NCBI GenBank assembly: GCA_002435745.1
Contig: DIWT01000045.1
Location: forward strand, 1-13,693
Direction: 5' to 3'
DNA from: a bacterium UBP15_UBA6099
GTDB lineage: Bacteria; UBP15; UBA6099
DNA: 13,693 nucleotides
The translations under genes were made by a program, and so were the position numbers. The notes beneath the pieces are model-generated. The model made no database searches. It was not told where the DNA came from and saw only the letters and a program-made list of their open reading frames with translations. Below are positions 1 to 6,835 of the stretch, in pieces. The number at the start of each line of letters is the position of its first letter. The first letter of the stretch is position 1.

Positions 1-133
1 ACTTTTGAAAAAGTTTTCCCTTAAAATCTCTTTCAAAACGTTTCAATGCGCGCGGCGAAGCGGGCGCGTTCGCGCATGCGTTTCGCCGCGCTCATGTAAA
101 AAGATATTGGGAAAGGGTTTTCAGAGGAATCTT
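1..133. repeat. Dispersed intergenic repeat, copy A (uninterrupted form)
   Basis: Bases 1-24 match 4677-4700 and bases 25-133 match 4884-4992. Both blocks are equal in length in the two copies, and I count about 11 mismatches over the second block (about 90% identity). The core holds a GC-rich stem with perfect 10-bp arms GCGCGGCGAA (50-59) and TTCGCCGCGC (82-91), enclosing a smaller GCGCG/CGCGC stem at 64-75. No coding potential was seen. Similarity stops after the shared GAGGAATCTT at 124-133. The left end may lie outside the window. Copy A lacks the 183-bp element that splits copy B. Confidence 0.8.
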
Positions 134-165
134 GTTCATGGCGGTTAATGGCGGCGGAACCGTAG

Positions 166-194
166 GGGCGACCCGACGGAGAGCGTCTCAAAAC
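166..194 (+). repeat. Left inverted repeat of the IS1182-like element
   Basis: It reads GGGCGACCC, then gacg, then GAGAGCGTCTCAAAAC. It pairs with the reverse complement of 1784-1812, differing only in the four-base middle segment. Confidence 0.85.
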
Positions 195-316
195 TCATAA
201 ATCCGGAATATGTAAAGATTCGCGGTTCTGATTTTGGACGACCCAATCATGGAAATGGAGCTGAAGATTCTTTGATTGCGCCGAAACTCGGTCTTTTTAT
301 GACGAAATATGCTTTT

Positions 317-1726
317 TTAGGCTGTCAGCAGTTTTTCCTTCGCCCACAATCTGTGCATTTTCATCAGGTTGTACGCCATGCACACGATGGCCCACTGAGC
401 TTGCGCCCGATCGAGTCCATGACAGGTGAATCGTCTGAATCCCATCTGCTCTTTGATCTGCGCGAACACTATCTCGATGGTCTGTCCTCTCTTTTTGAAT
501 TTCTGCCGCTTTTCTTCGTCCGTCTGCCGCTTGATCTGGCGGCACACCGCTTCGTGGTGTTCGCCGATCTCTATCATTCTCCCGCGCGGGTCGCGGCTGC
601 ATTCGTGTCTGTCCGGGCACTGTTTTGCGCATCTGCATCTGTATATTCTGACTTTGCACCTGCCGCTTTTATTCATCTTTGTTCTTTCGCAAGTCATCTC
701 GCGTCCCAGCGGACATGTGACAACGTCGCGGGCGTTGTCGCGCAAAAAATTGTATGAGTGGTATTTGCTTTTGTCCGAACCGTCTCTGACGGGCAACAGC
801 ACATTGTGTCCGGCGCGTTGCGCGGCGGCGATCGACTCTGCGGTGGCGTAGCCGCCGTCTGCGGCGGTGTCTTCGGCGGTCGCGCCCAGTGTTTCTTCGA
901 CTATCTCGAGCATCGGTTCTAGGAGGCGCGTGTCGTTCTCGTCGTTCACTACGTCGACGGATACGATCAGTCCGCTGGCCTCGTCGGCTACCGCCTGCGC
1001 GTTGTATGCGAACTGCGGCCATCCCTCAGTGATCATCATTCTTGCCTGCGCGTCGGCGGGGTGAAGGTGTTCGCGCCCCACGCTCTCCATTTCGGCAATC
1101 GCCTCGCGCACTTTTTCACGCAGCCTCTCGGCGGTCGCCACCTCTTCGGGCAGCCGGAATCCGGGATCGTCGGCCGCCGCGGCTTGTTGTTCCGCCATGC
1201 GGTGAAGTTCGTCCACTCCGGCGTCAAGCTCTGCCAGCATCTTTACGAGGTCCTTTTTGTGAAGCGCGGTGCGGTTGCACACCGCCGCTTTTATTTTCGT
1301 CCCGTCAAGCGCGTGCAGTATGAATCCGACAAGCTGCGCTCTCTGCGCCACTCGCGCCACCTGCTTGAAGGTGTTTTTTATCGCTTTCTTGTTCGCGTCG
1401 AAAAATCTCCACAGCGTGTTGTGGTCGGGCGCATGGTTTCCGGTCAGCCATATCAACGCCATGTTCTCCATGCATGCGCGCTCCAGCCGCCGGGCGCTGA
1501 TGGTCTTTATGAAGTAACCGTACAACCACACGCTCAGCAACACATCGGGCGCATAGTGCGGACGGCCGTCTTCTCCGGCGGTTTCGGCAAATCCGAGCGC
1601 CGCGAGATCCTGTTGCTCAACGAATTCGCGAATGAACCTCGCGGGGTGGTCGGACGGCGCCCAGTCTTCCACGCATGGCGGCAGCAGCAGTTGCTGGTTG
1701 TAGTCAGGGCGTATCTGTTTGCTCAT
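317..1726 (-). CDS. IS1182 family DDE transposase
   Basis: The 469-residue protein catalyses DNA cut-and-paste or copy-out transposition of the surrounding element. The N-terminus (residues about 10-110) has the arrangement of the DUF772-type region of IS1182/IS5-related transposases, including LPPCVEDW and LTGNHAPDHNTLWRFF. The probable catalytic triad is D141 in LDGTK, D290 in ADGGYA and E418 in QTIEIVFAQIKEQ. A cysteine-rich segment (about residues 340-385, with YRCRCAKQCPDRHEC) lies between the second and third acids and could bind zinc. The minus-strand start is preceded by AAGGACAAGGAAAG, a good ribosome-binding site. The reading frame is uninterrupted from near the right inverted repeat to TAA near the left one, so the element may still be active. 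The family call rests on motif pattern, not alignment. Confidence 0.92.
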   Translation of the reverse strand: MSKQIRPDYNQQLLLPPCVEDWAPSDHPARFIREFVEQQDLAALGFAETAGEDGRPHYAPDVLLSVWLYGYFIKTISARRLERACMENMALIWLTGNHAPDHNTLWRFFDANKKAIKNTFKQVARVAQRAQLVGFILHALDGTKIKAAVCNRTALHKKDLVKMLAELDAGVDELHRMAEQQAAAADDPGFRLPEEVATAERLREKVREAIAEMESVGREHLHPADAQARMMITEGWPQFAYNAQAVADEASGLIVSVDVVNDENDTRLLEPMLEIVEETLGATAEDTAADGGYATAESIAAAQRAGHNVLLPVRDGSDKSKYHSYNFLRDNARDVVTCPLGREMTCERTKMNKSGRCKVRIYRCRCAKQCPDRHECSRDPRGRMIEIGEHHEAVCRQIKRQTDEEKRQKFKKRGQTIEIVFAQIKEQMGFRRFTCHGLDRAQAQWAIVCMAYNLMKMHRLWAKEKLLTA

Positions 1727-1783
1727 CTTTCCTTGTCCTTTGTTTGTGCCTTTTCCTTAATTTTATCATATGCGTCAAGAGGG

Positions 1784-1812
1784 GTTTTGAGACGCTCTCT
1801 GCAGGGTCGCCC
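1784..1812 (-). repeat. Right inverted repeat of the IS1182-like element
   Basis: Its reverse complement reads GGGCGACCC, tgca, GAGAGCGTCTCAAAAC, matching the left end at 25 of 29 positions or better. Confidence 0.85.
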
Positions 1813-2039
1813 GGATGAGATGACAATGCGGCGAATGAAGGGCGATTCAGCGAATCGCTTCTACGATAAAAACAGCCTGTTTGCGTCTTTTCTAAATGAT
1901 TTCCTGATTACCACTGAAACTTATTAAGCGATAGCGAACAATAAGCCATTGTAATAATAACTGACGTCATTCTCCTGAACATATCAATTGAAAAGACACA
2001 CGCCGCCGGATGGCGCGGAGGACGTCATTTAATTTCTGG
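1813..2039. other. Non-coding spacer between the IS and the symporter gene
   Basis: No supported gene. It contains a perfect 7-bp hairpin GCGATTC-agc-GAATCGC (1842-1858) with no following T-run. An 8-bp palindrome TGACGTCA sits at 1962-1969, and its GACGTCATT part recurs at 2021-2029. This could be a regulator half-site pair, but I cannot assign one. Open frames crossing this region are continuations of transposase antisense. Confidence 0.5.
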
Positions 2040-2092
2040 TTCAATAAGTTCGTTTGCATGATATATAATTGGGCGCGTGACGGAGGCTGAAG
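2040..2092 (+). promoter_or_regulatory. Putative promoter and ribosome-binding site of the symporter gene
   Basis: A perfect TATAAT lies at 2064-2069 in an AT-rich patch. The best -35 at about 17-18 bp upstream is weak (TTCAAT at 2040-2045). GGAGG at 2082-2086 sits six bases before the ATG at 2093 and fixes the start. Confidence 0.45.
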
Positions 2093-3457
2093 ATGACGGC
2101 GACTGATTCTGGCAAGAAGGAAGCGGGCGGTTCGAGCGCTCTGAAGAGTCTGGTGTATGTGAGCGGCCAGTTCGGAGGCAACCTGCCCAACCTGATATTC
2201 AGCGGGTGGGTGCTGTATTTTTACACGAACGACGCGGGTCGGGCGCAGCCGCTGATATCGATGTACATCATGGGGGCGGCGCTTATCTGCGGGCGGATAG
2301 TGGACGCGCTGGCGGACCCGCTGATCGGGTTCTGGAGCGATAAGACGCACACGCGCATAGGCCGCCGCAGGCCGTTCATCCTTATCGGCGCGCCTCTGAT
2401 GGTCGGCTCGTTCATACTGCTTTTCCGTCCGATGTTCCCCGCCGGGAGCGCGGCGCTGGTGGTCTCGACCATCGTCATCATGGGGCTGTTCTGGTTCTTT
2501 TTCACAGCCGTCATGGGGCCGTACCTTTCGCTCATGCCGGAGCTGGCGGAGACGTCCAAGCAGAGGGTGGGGATGACGACGTACATGGCGGTGGCGTTTC
2601 TCATCGCCAACGCGTATCAGGGATTCATCGCCGCGCGGATGGTGGACGCCAATGGATGGAACATAGGCTATTTCAACATGGCGCTGATATCGGGCGCGCT
2701 GTCGATTGTCTTCCTGTACGTCACTGGGCTGGGGGTGCGGGAGAAATATGTCGCGCCCGCGAAGACGGAGGCCCCGGAAGAGAAATATTCGATGTTTCAG
2801 GCGTTCGCGTGGACATTCAAAAACAAGGCTTTCGTGGTGTACATATTCTCCTCGGTGATGCAGTACCTCGGTTTCGCCTCTCTGACGGCGAGCATACCGT
2901 ACATAGTGACGCGGCTGATGGGGAAGACGGAGAGTTTCGTGGGAGTGGTGTACGCGGTGAGCATCCCCGGATTCGTGATTTCGTTTTTCATAATCAACAT
3001 CCTGACGAAGAAGCTGGGGAAGGTGACGCTGTACAAGTACTGCATGCTGATGCTGGCGTGCGTGCTTCCGGCGCTGTTTCTCATCGGCAGGGTGGACCTT
3101 CCGGTGTCGCCCACGAACGCGGGGCTTATCCTTATCGCCATCCTGAGTTTCCCGATAGCGGGGAATATGGTGTTGCCGATGGCGATACTGGCGGATGTGG
3201 CGGACTATGACGAGAAGCTGACCGGGCACAGGCGGGAGGCGATGTATTTCGGGATGCAGGGCTTTCTGCAGAAGGCGGCCACAGCGATGTCTCAGGGGAT
3301 ACAGGCATTGCTGTTCGGCTACTTCGGCTACTCGGCCGGGAACACTCTTGGGATAAACTTGCTCGGCCCCGTCGCCGGCTTCTTCGGGTTCCTCGGTTTC
3401 TTGGTGTTCCTGAAGTTCCCGCTGAACGACCGGCCCGGCGCGGAAGCCAAGGGCTGA
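2093..3457 (+). CDS. GPH-family (MFS_2) sugar:cation symporter
   Basis: This 454-residue inner-membrane transporter probably couples import of a sugar or glycoside to a cation gradient. The N-terminal half carries the glycoside-pentoside-hexuronide signature around residues 68-95: an acidic DALADPLIGFWSD stretch followed by IGRRRPF, the cytoplasmic loop 2-3 motif of this family. About 12 hydrophobic segments are evident, and a central charged loop (KTEAPEEKYS) separates the two six-helix halves. The region with ADVADYDEKLTGHRREAMYFG in the C-terminal half is also family-typical. Length matches the usual 440-480 residues. The start is set by GGAGG six bases upstream. The gene is monocistronic and converges on the glycosyltransferase with only a 36-bp gap. 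Substrate cannot be inferred, because no catabolic sugar gene is adjacent. Confidence 0.88.
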   Translation: MTATDSGKKEAGGSSALKSLVYVSGQFGGNLPNLIFSGWVLYFYTNDAGRAQPLISMYIMGAALICGRIVDALADPLIGFWSDKTHTRIGRRRPFILIGAPLMVGSFILLFRPMFPAGSAALVVSTIVIMGLFWFFFTAVMGPYLSLMPELAETSKQRVGMTTYMAVAFLIANAYQGFIAARMVDANGWNIGYFNMALISGALSIVFLYVTGLGVREKYVAPAKTEAPEEKYSMFQAFAWTFKNKAFVVYIFSSVMQYLGFASLTASIPYIVTRLMGKTESFVGVVYAVSIPGFVISFFIINILTKKLGKVTLYKYCMLMLACVLPALFLIGRVDLPVSPTNAGLILIAILSFPIAGNMVLPMAILADVADYDEKLTGHRREAMYFGMQGFLQKAATAMSQGIQALLFGYFGYSAGNTLGINLLGPVAGFFGFLGFLVFLKFPLNDRPGAEAKG

Positions 3458-3493
3458 TGGGGAGCGCGACTTGCCGCGTTTCATCCGAAACAA

Positions 3494-4609
3494 TCACATT
3501 ATTCGCAGATAGATGTCTCTATGGATTTGGGCGGCGCGGCGCCATGTGAACAGGCGCAGGACGCGGTCTCTGCCTGCGGCGGACATTTCGGCGAGCCGTT
3601 TCGGGTTGTCTATCAGGCGGGCGAGGGCGGCGGCGAGAGCGCCGGAGTCGCCTTCGGGGAATATCGTCCCGGCGTCGCCCGCCACTTCGGGTATCGAGCC
3701 GGAACTGGATCCCACGACGGGGACGCCTCTGCTCATTGCCTCGACTATCACGCGCCCGAACTGTTCTTTCCACTTGGGGGTCGTCAGGGAAGGGACGGCC
3801 AGAATGTCGAATCCGCTCATGACGCGCGCAACCTCGGAGTGCGGGACTCCTCCGATGAACTCGACATTGCCGGAAAGCGAAAGCTGAGAGGCTAGGGCGC
3901 GGGCGCGGTCGGCGTCGGGGCCGGGACCGACGAAGACGGCTCTGGCGCCGCGTCCCAACTCGGACATCGCCCGCAACAGCGTGAACACGCCTTTTTCTTC
4001 GACAATCTGCCCTACGTATCCGATTACCGCTCCGCCGGGGCCTATCGCGCCGCTGTGCGGCCTGTAGTCGAACAGTTCGGGGTCTATCCCGAGCGGGGAA
4101 ATCTCGAACGGGCCTTTGAATCCTTTCGCGCGAACTACCTCGCGCACGCCCTCGCAGCATCCGTGTCCGGCGGAGGCGACGGCGTGGTTCCAGCGCTCGA
4201 TGCGGCCGAATGGAAAAGGGTAGCGCTTGAAAATGTTCTGAGCGGAACTGAAAACCACTTTTGCGCGCGGGGCGTATATCCGCCTGAGGGCGAGAGTCTG
4301 CCCGGTGGTCAGAGACCACGGCTCGTCATGGATGTGAATGATGTCGGGTTTGAAACTTCTTATCGCCGCGCCGAGGCGTTCGAGATAGAACGTTGTGGAA
4401 TAGTGGAAGGTGAGGGCGGTGCGGGCTGTTTGGAGGTCTGCGCGGTGCGATTGCTTCAGGTCCCGCCTGCTGCCGCTTTCGATTCCCCATGTCGGACATA
4501 GAGCCTTCATCTCAAGGTCGGGAAACGCGCCAAGCTCGTCGAGTATCCTGTAGTTCGTCGGCTCGACGAGACTGTGCTGCAATCTTAATACTTTTATTTT
4601 TGCCCGCAT
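3494..4609 (-). CDS. Glycosyltransferase family 4 (GT-B fold)
   Basis: This 371-residue cytoplasmic or peripheral enzyme probably transfers a sugar from a nucleotide-sugar donor to a glycan or lipid acceptor with retention of configuration. The N-terminal half contains the PDIIHIHDEPW strand-loop common in the acceptor domain. The C-terminal half has the donor-domain pattern: GYVGQIVEEKGV (start of the second Rossmann fold), VFVGPGPD, NVEFIGGVPHSEV, then E282-QFGRVIV-E290 (the E-x7-E pair of GT4 enzymes) and GVPVVGSSSGSIPEV. Length is normal. The start gives MRAKIKVLRLQHSL, and the upstream ribosome-binding site is weak (GGGA). It stands alone, with no neighbouring polysaccharide genes, so the product (lipopolysaccharide, capsule, glycolipid) is unknown. 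Confidence 0.88.
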   Translation of the reverse strand: MRAKIKVLRLQHSLVEPTNYRILDELGAFPDLEMKALCPTWGIESGSRRDLKQSHRADLQTARTALTFHYSTTFYLERLGAAIRSFKPDIIHIHDEPWSLTTGQTLALRRIYAPRAKVVFSSAQNIFKRYPFPFGRIERWNHAVASAGHGCCEGVREVVRAKGFKGPFEISPLGIDPELFDYRPHSGAIGPGGAVIGYVGQIVEEKGVFTLLRAMSELGRGARAVFVGPGPDADRARALASQLSLSGNVEFIGGVPHSEVARVMSGFDILAVPSLTTPKWKEQFGRVIVEAMSRGVPVVGSSSGSIPEVAGDAGTIFPEGDSGALAAALARLIDNPKRLAEMSAAGRDRVLRLFTWRRAAQIHRDIYLRIM

Positions 4610-4640
4610 CGCATGTCCCGCGCTCTTGTGTCCCGCAAAG

Positions 4641-4669
4641 ATTATACACTATCCGGTTAAGGAAGAATT
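4641..4669 (-). promoter_or_regulatory. Putative promoter of the glycosyltransferase gene
   Basis: On the minus strand a perfect TATAAT occupies 4646 down to 4641. About 17 bp further upstream the sequence is AT-rich but has no good -35 (AATTCT at 4669-4664). Predicted transcription would start near 4634, giving a leader of roughly 25 bases. Confidence 0.4.
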
Positions 4670-4676
4670 AAGGGAA

Positions 4677-4992
4677 ACTTTTGAAGAAGTATTCCCTTAA
4701 ACCCGATTCGCCGATGGAGCCGACGAATCGGGGCGATTTTCATAGCGGCGAACTGCTTCGTTGCCGCCGCATTTTTTTGTTCATGAACCCTATGTTCTAT
4801 TCACTGCAAAAATGCGTCTTGCGCCTCGCGTTTCATCCACTCTGAATAATCGCTCCCGAATCATAATGAAGAATTCGGGTTAAAATCCCTTTCAAAACGT
4901 TTCCCTGCGCGCGGCGAAGCGGGCGCGTTCGCGCCTTCGTTCCGCCGCGCTCATGTGAAAAGATATTGGCAAAGGATTCTAAGAGGAATCTT
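4677..4992. repeat. Dispersed intergenic repeat, copy B, interrupted by a TTAA-bounded element
   Basis: The outer parts, 4677-4700 and 4884-4992, align base for base in length with 1-24 and 25-133. The GC stem is conserved (4909-4918 pairs with 4940-4950, with one extra C making a bulge). Between the two parts lie 183 additional bases with TTAA at both junctions. The repeat ends 37 bp before the -35 box of the arsenic operon. The glycosyltransferase-to-arsC gap (4610-5113, 504 bp) holds no gene, only this repeat and promoters. Confidence 0.8.
4701..4883. mobile_element. Small non-coding hairpin-ended element at TTAA (MITE/PATE/BIME-like)
   Basis: The sequence present in copy B and absent from copy A begins right after TTAA (4697-4700) and ends in a second TTAA (4880-4883). 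The left end is a perfect 9-bp hairpin, CCCGATTCG (4702-4710) with CGAATCGGG (4724-4732). The right end is a 7-bp hairpin, CCCGAAT (4855-4861) with ATTCGGG (4873-4879). An internal stem GCGGCgAAC/GTTGCCGC lies at about 4744-4768. There is no open frame of note, so it would need a transposase supplied from elsewhere. Two readings fit: a DDE-mobilised MITE with a 4-bp TTAA duplication, or an IS200/IS605- or REP-type single-strand element whose cleavage tetranucleotide is TTAA. Confidence 0.65.
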
Positions 4993-5029
4993 CTGTTTCT
5001 TGTCCATAATCGTTGTTTTAATCCGGAGG

Positions 5030-5059
5030 TTGACGCGACGGGACGAGGGGCGATATAAT
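5030..5059 (+). promoter_or_regulatory. Sigma70-type promoter of the arsenic operon
   Basis: TTGACG (5030-5035) and a perfect TATAAT (5054-5059) are separated by 18 bp. This is the best promoter match in the window. Transcription would start at about 5066, on the edge of the palindromic operator and some 48 bases before arsC. Confidence 0.75.
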
Positions 5060-5067
5060 GAGAACAA

Positions 5068-5094
5068 AGTTAGATGATTATCTAACTATCTAAC
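5068..5094 (+). promoter_or_regulatory. Probable ArsR operator
   Basis: Arms AGTTAGAT (5068-5075) and ATCTAACT (5080-5087) are perfect inverted repeats around a 4-bp centre. A further half-site ATCTAAC follows at 5088-5094. The palindrome overlaps the predicted transcription start, where a bound ArsR dimer would block the polymerase. ArsR/SmtB proteins bind AT-rich inverted repeats of this kind. Assignment to the ArsR encoded at 5532-5906 is inference from position. Confidence 0.65.
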
Positions 5095-5113
5095 AAGAGC
5101 GGGGGCGGCGCTT

Positions 5114-5560
5114 ATGGATAAAGTCAGCGTTCTGGTGATATGCACGGGGAATTCGAGGCGGAGCCAGATGGCGGAGGGGCTGATACGCGCGGAGTTGGGC
5201 GATAAGGTGGACGCGCACAGCGCGGGGGTTTCGCCCGCAGACAGGGTGCATCCCTATGCCGTGGAAGTGATGAAGGAGCTTGGGATTGATATTTCCGGAC
5301 ACAAAACGAAAAGCTTAGAGCAGTTTATGGACAAGGACATAGACGTGGTGATAACGGTGTGCGACAACGCGAAGAAGACGTGTCCGGTGTTTCCGGGAGC
5401 GCCGGTGGTTCTGCACTGGGAACTGGCGGATCCCGGAACCGCGCACGGATGCGCGGCGGAGGTCAAAGAGTCATTCAGGGAGACCGCGCATATCATAAGA
5501 AGAAAGATGTCTGAACTGGAGAAGATAGTGGATGAGATCAGAGCGAAAAAAGAAGTCTGA
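5114..5560 (+). CDS. arsC: Arsenate reductase, low-molecular-weight phosphatase (thioredoxin-coupled) type
   Basis: This 148-residue cytoplasmic enzyme reduces arsenate to arsenite. It has the LMW-phosphatase P-loop C10-TGNSR-R16-S (C-x5-R) at the N-terminus. The redox pair C83 and C90 lies in CDNAKKTC, and the general acid D106 lies in ELADPGTAHG. With C10 these form the three-cysteine relay of thioredoxin-linked ArsC. Length is normal for the family (about 130-150). It is the first gene after the promoter and operator. The start gives MDKVSVLVICTGNS, and the upstream site is a G-rich GAGCGGGGG rather than a clean Shine-Dalgarno. The 3' end overlaps arsR by 29 bases in another frame, implying translational coupling. 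The product feeds ArsM and Acr3 downstream. Confidence 0.94.
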   Translation: MDKVSVLVICTGNSRRSQMAEGLIRAELGDKVDAHSAGVSPADRVHPYAVEVMKELGIDISGHKTKSLEQFMDKDIDVVITVCDNAKKTCPVFPGAPVVLHWELADPGTAHGCAAEVKESFRETAHIIRRKMSELEKIVDEIRAKKEV

Positions 5561-5906
5561 CCGCGAGGCGGTGGCGGAGGCGTGCAAAGCGCTGTCCAGT
5601 CCGACGCGGCTGAGGGTGTTCGAGATAATCAGGAAAGGGCCGGACGGGAAGCGAGGTTGCGCGGGCGACGCCAGACCCGCCGAGGCTCCGGCGGACTCAG
5701 TTTGCGTGTGTGAAATACTGTCGGAAGCGCTGAATGTGTCGCCGCCGACGGTTTCGCATCACCTGAAAGAGTTGCGGAACGCGGGGCTGGTGGAGGCGAC
5801 GAAATGCGGGCAGTGGCAGTATTACCGCGCGCGGCGGGAGGCTCTTGAGGCGCTTGAGGCCTACTTCGCCGGGACGGAAAACAAGATAAAGAGGGAGAAA
5901 AAATGA
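5532..5906 (+). CDS. arsR: ArsR/SmtB-family arsenite-responsive repressor
   Basis: This 124-residue winged-helix repressor should bind the palindrome at 5068-5087 and release DNA when arsenite binds. SSPTRLRVFEIIRKG (22-36) matches the N-terminal helices. VSPPTVSHHLKELRNAGLVEATKCGQWQYYR (69-99) is the recognition helix and wing. The metal-site segment VCVCEIL keeps C58 and C60, but the third cysteine of the E. coli CVCxxC motif is replaced by L63. An unusual Gly/Ala/Pro-rich insertion of about 20 residues (36-56) containing C43 precedes the site. C43, C18 or C92 could act as the third ligand. The start lies inside arsC with GGAG ten bases upstream. The stop overlaps the arsM start as ATGA. 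Confidence 0.92.
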   Translation: MRSERKKKSDREAVAEACKALSSPTRLRVFEIIRKGPDGKRGCAGDARPAEAPADSVCVCEILSEALNVSPPTVSHHLKELRNAGLVEATKCGQWQYYRARREALEALEAYFAGTENKIKREKK

Positions 5907-6766
5907 GCGGAAAAGAGCGGGACGGAGAGAAGATAAAGGAAGGCGTTCGGAGGTCGTACGGCGCGGCGGTATCGGGCGGCTGCGGCTGCGGAGGCGGTTG
6001 TTGTTCGAGCGCGCCGGGGACGGTTGCGGCGGCCGAGGCTTCCCGCGCGATGGGGTATTCCGACGACGAACTGGCGATGGCTCCTGAAGGCGCGAATCTG
6101 GGATTCGGATGCGGCAACCCGGCGGCGATCGCGAGTTTGCGCGAGGGCGAAATAGTTTTGGACCTCGGCAGCGGCGCGGGTTTCGACTGTTTCATCGCGG
6201 CCCGCGCGGTAGGCCAGCGCGGCAAGGTCATCGGCGTTGACATGACTCCTGAAATGATTGAGAAGGCCAACGCTAATCTGGCGGAGTCCGGCGAGAAGAA
6301 CATCGAGTTCAGGCTGGGCGACATCGAAAATCTGCCTGTCGAGAGCGGCTCGGTAGATGTGGCGATCAGCAACTGCGTCTTGAACCTTGTTCCGGACAAG
6401 GCGAAGGCGTTCGCGGAAATATATAGAGTATTAAAGCCCGGCGGGCGAGCCGCGGTTTCGGACATCGTGAAGCTGCGAGAGTTGCCGCCCGATATCGAGA
6501 ACGACGCGGAGGCGCTGTCGGCGTGTGTTTCCGGCGCGCTGATGAAAGAGGACTATCTGGAAAAGATATGGCGGGCCGGGCTGGGCGAGGTGACGGTTGA
6601 AAGCTGCGACGATTTCGGGGCCGCGCTGATGTCCGCGCCGGGGCCGGGGAGCGATAGGATAAGGGCGGCGGCTCCCGGCGGCTCGTTCGACGGTTTCGTC
6701 GCTTCGATAAAGGTGGCGGCGGTCAAACCGCGCGCGGCTTGCGACTGCGGATGCTGTTGCGGCTGA
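5903..6766 (+). CDS. arsM: Arsenite S-adenosylmethionine methyltransferase
   Basis: This 287-residue cytoplasmic enzyme methylates As(III) with S-adenosylmethionine to organoarsenicals, some of them volatile. The SAM-binding motif VLDLGSGAGFD spans residues 85-95, followed by VIGVDMTPEMIEKA (109-122) and RVLKPGGRAAVSDI (175-188). The three arsenic-coordinating cysteines expected in ArsM are present: C70 in GFGCGNP, C158 in SNCVLNL and C208 in SACVSGA. There are additional cysteine clusters at both ends: C27, C29, C33, C34 near the N-terminus and C280, C282, C284-C286 at the extreme C-terminus. The ATG overlaps the arsR stop by 4 bases (ATGA), so it is translationally coupled in the same operon. 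SAM-dependent arsenite methylation is a confident call. The role of the terminal cysteines is not known. Confidence 0.94.
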   Translation: MSGKERDGEKIKEGVRRSYGAAVSGGCGCGGGCCSSAPGTVAAAEASRAMGYSDDELAMAPEGANLGFGCGNPAAIASLREGEIVLDLGSGAGFDCFIAARAVGQRGKVIGVDMTPEMIEKANANLAESGEKNIEFRLGDIENLPVESGSVDVAISNCVLNLVPDKAKAFAEIYRVLKPGGRAAVSDIVKLRELPPDIENDAEALSACVSGALMKEDYLEKIWRAGLGEVTVESCDDFGAALMSAPGPGSDRIRAAAPGGSFDGFVASIKVAAVKPRAACDCGCCCG

Positions 6767-6835
6767 CGGCGACGGGGCGGCGCTGCCGTCTCAGATTGGT
6801 AAAATATCGCTATTGCGCAATCAAGAGGGCGAGAT

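Larger units (their letters stand above)
166..1812 (-). mobile_element. IS1182-like insertion sequence
   Basis: A single intact transposase gene lies between inverted repeats at 166-194 and 1784-1812. The element spans about 1.65 kb, a typical size for this family. No convincing target-site duplication is visible at either possible boundary. The outer GGGCGACCC blocks may belong to the target rather than to the IS. In that case the IS proper would be 179-1799 with 16-bp ends GAGAGCGTCTCAAAAC. The element lies between a dispersed repeat and the symporter gene and disrupts no recognisable gene. Confidence 0.85.

Noticed and set aside
1061..1927. 288-residue plus-strand open frame across the transposase
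   Set aside because: Antisense to an intact transposase with catalytic motifs; composition is not protein-like and it runs through the IS end.
1967..3493. 508-residue open frame on the minus strand opposite the symporter
   Set aside because: It is extremely rich in Arg, His and Gln, has no recognisable motif, and is the antisense of a clear GPH transporter. It is a by-product of high GC.
3519..4319. 266-residue Arg-rich frame inside the glycosyltransferase gene
   Set aside because: Same-strand shadow in another frame; about one residue in four is arginine and no motif is present.
4701..4883. CRISPR-like array in the hairpin-rich spacer
   Set aside because: There are inverted, not regularly spaced direct, repeats and no spacer periodicity.
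5629..6465. 278-residue minus-strand frame opposite arsR/arsM
   Set aside because: Pro/Ser/Arg-rich antisense of two well-supported genes in an overlapping operon.
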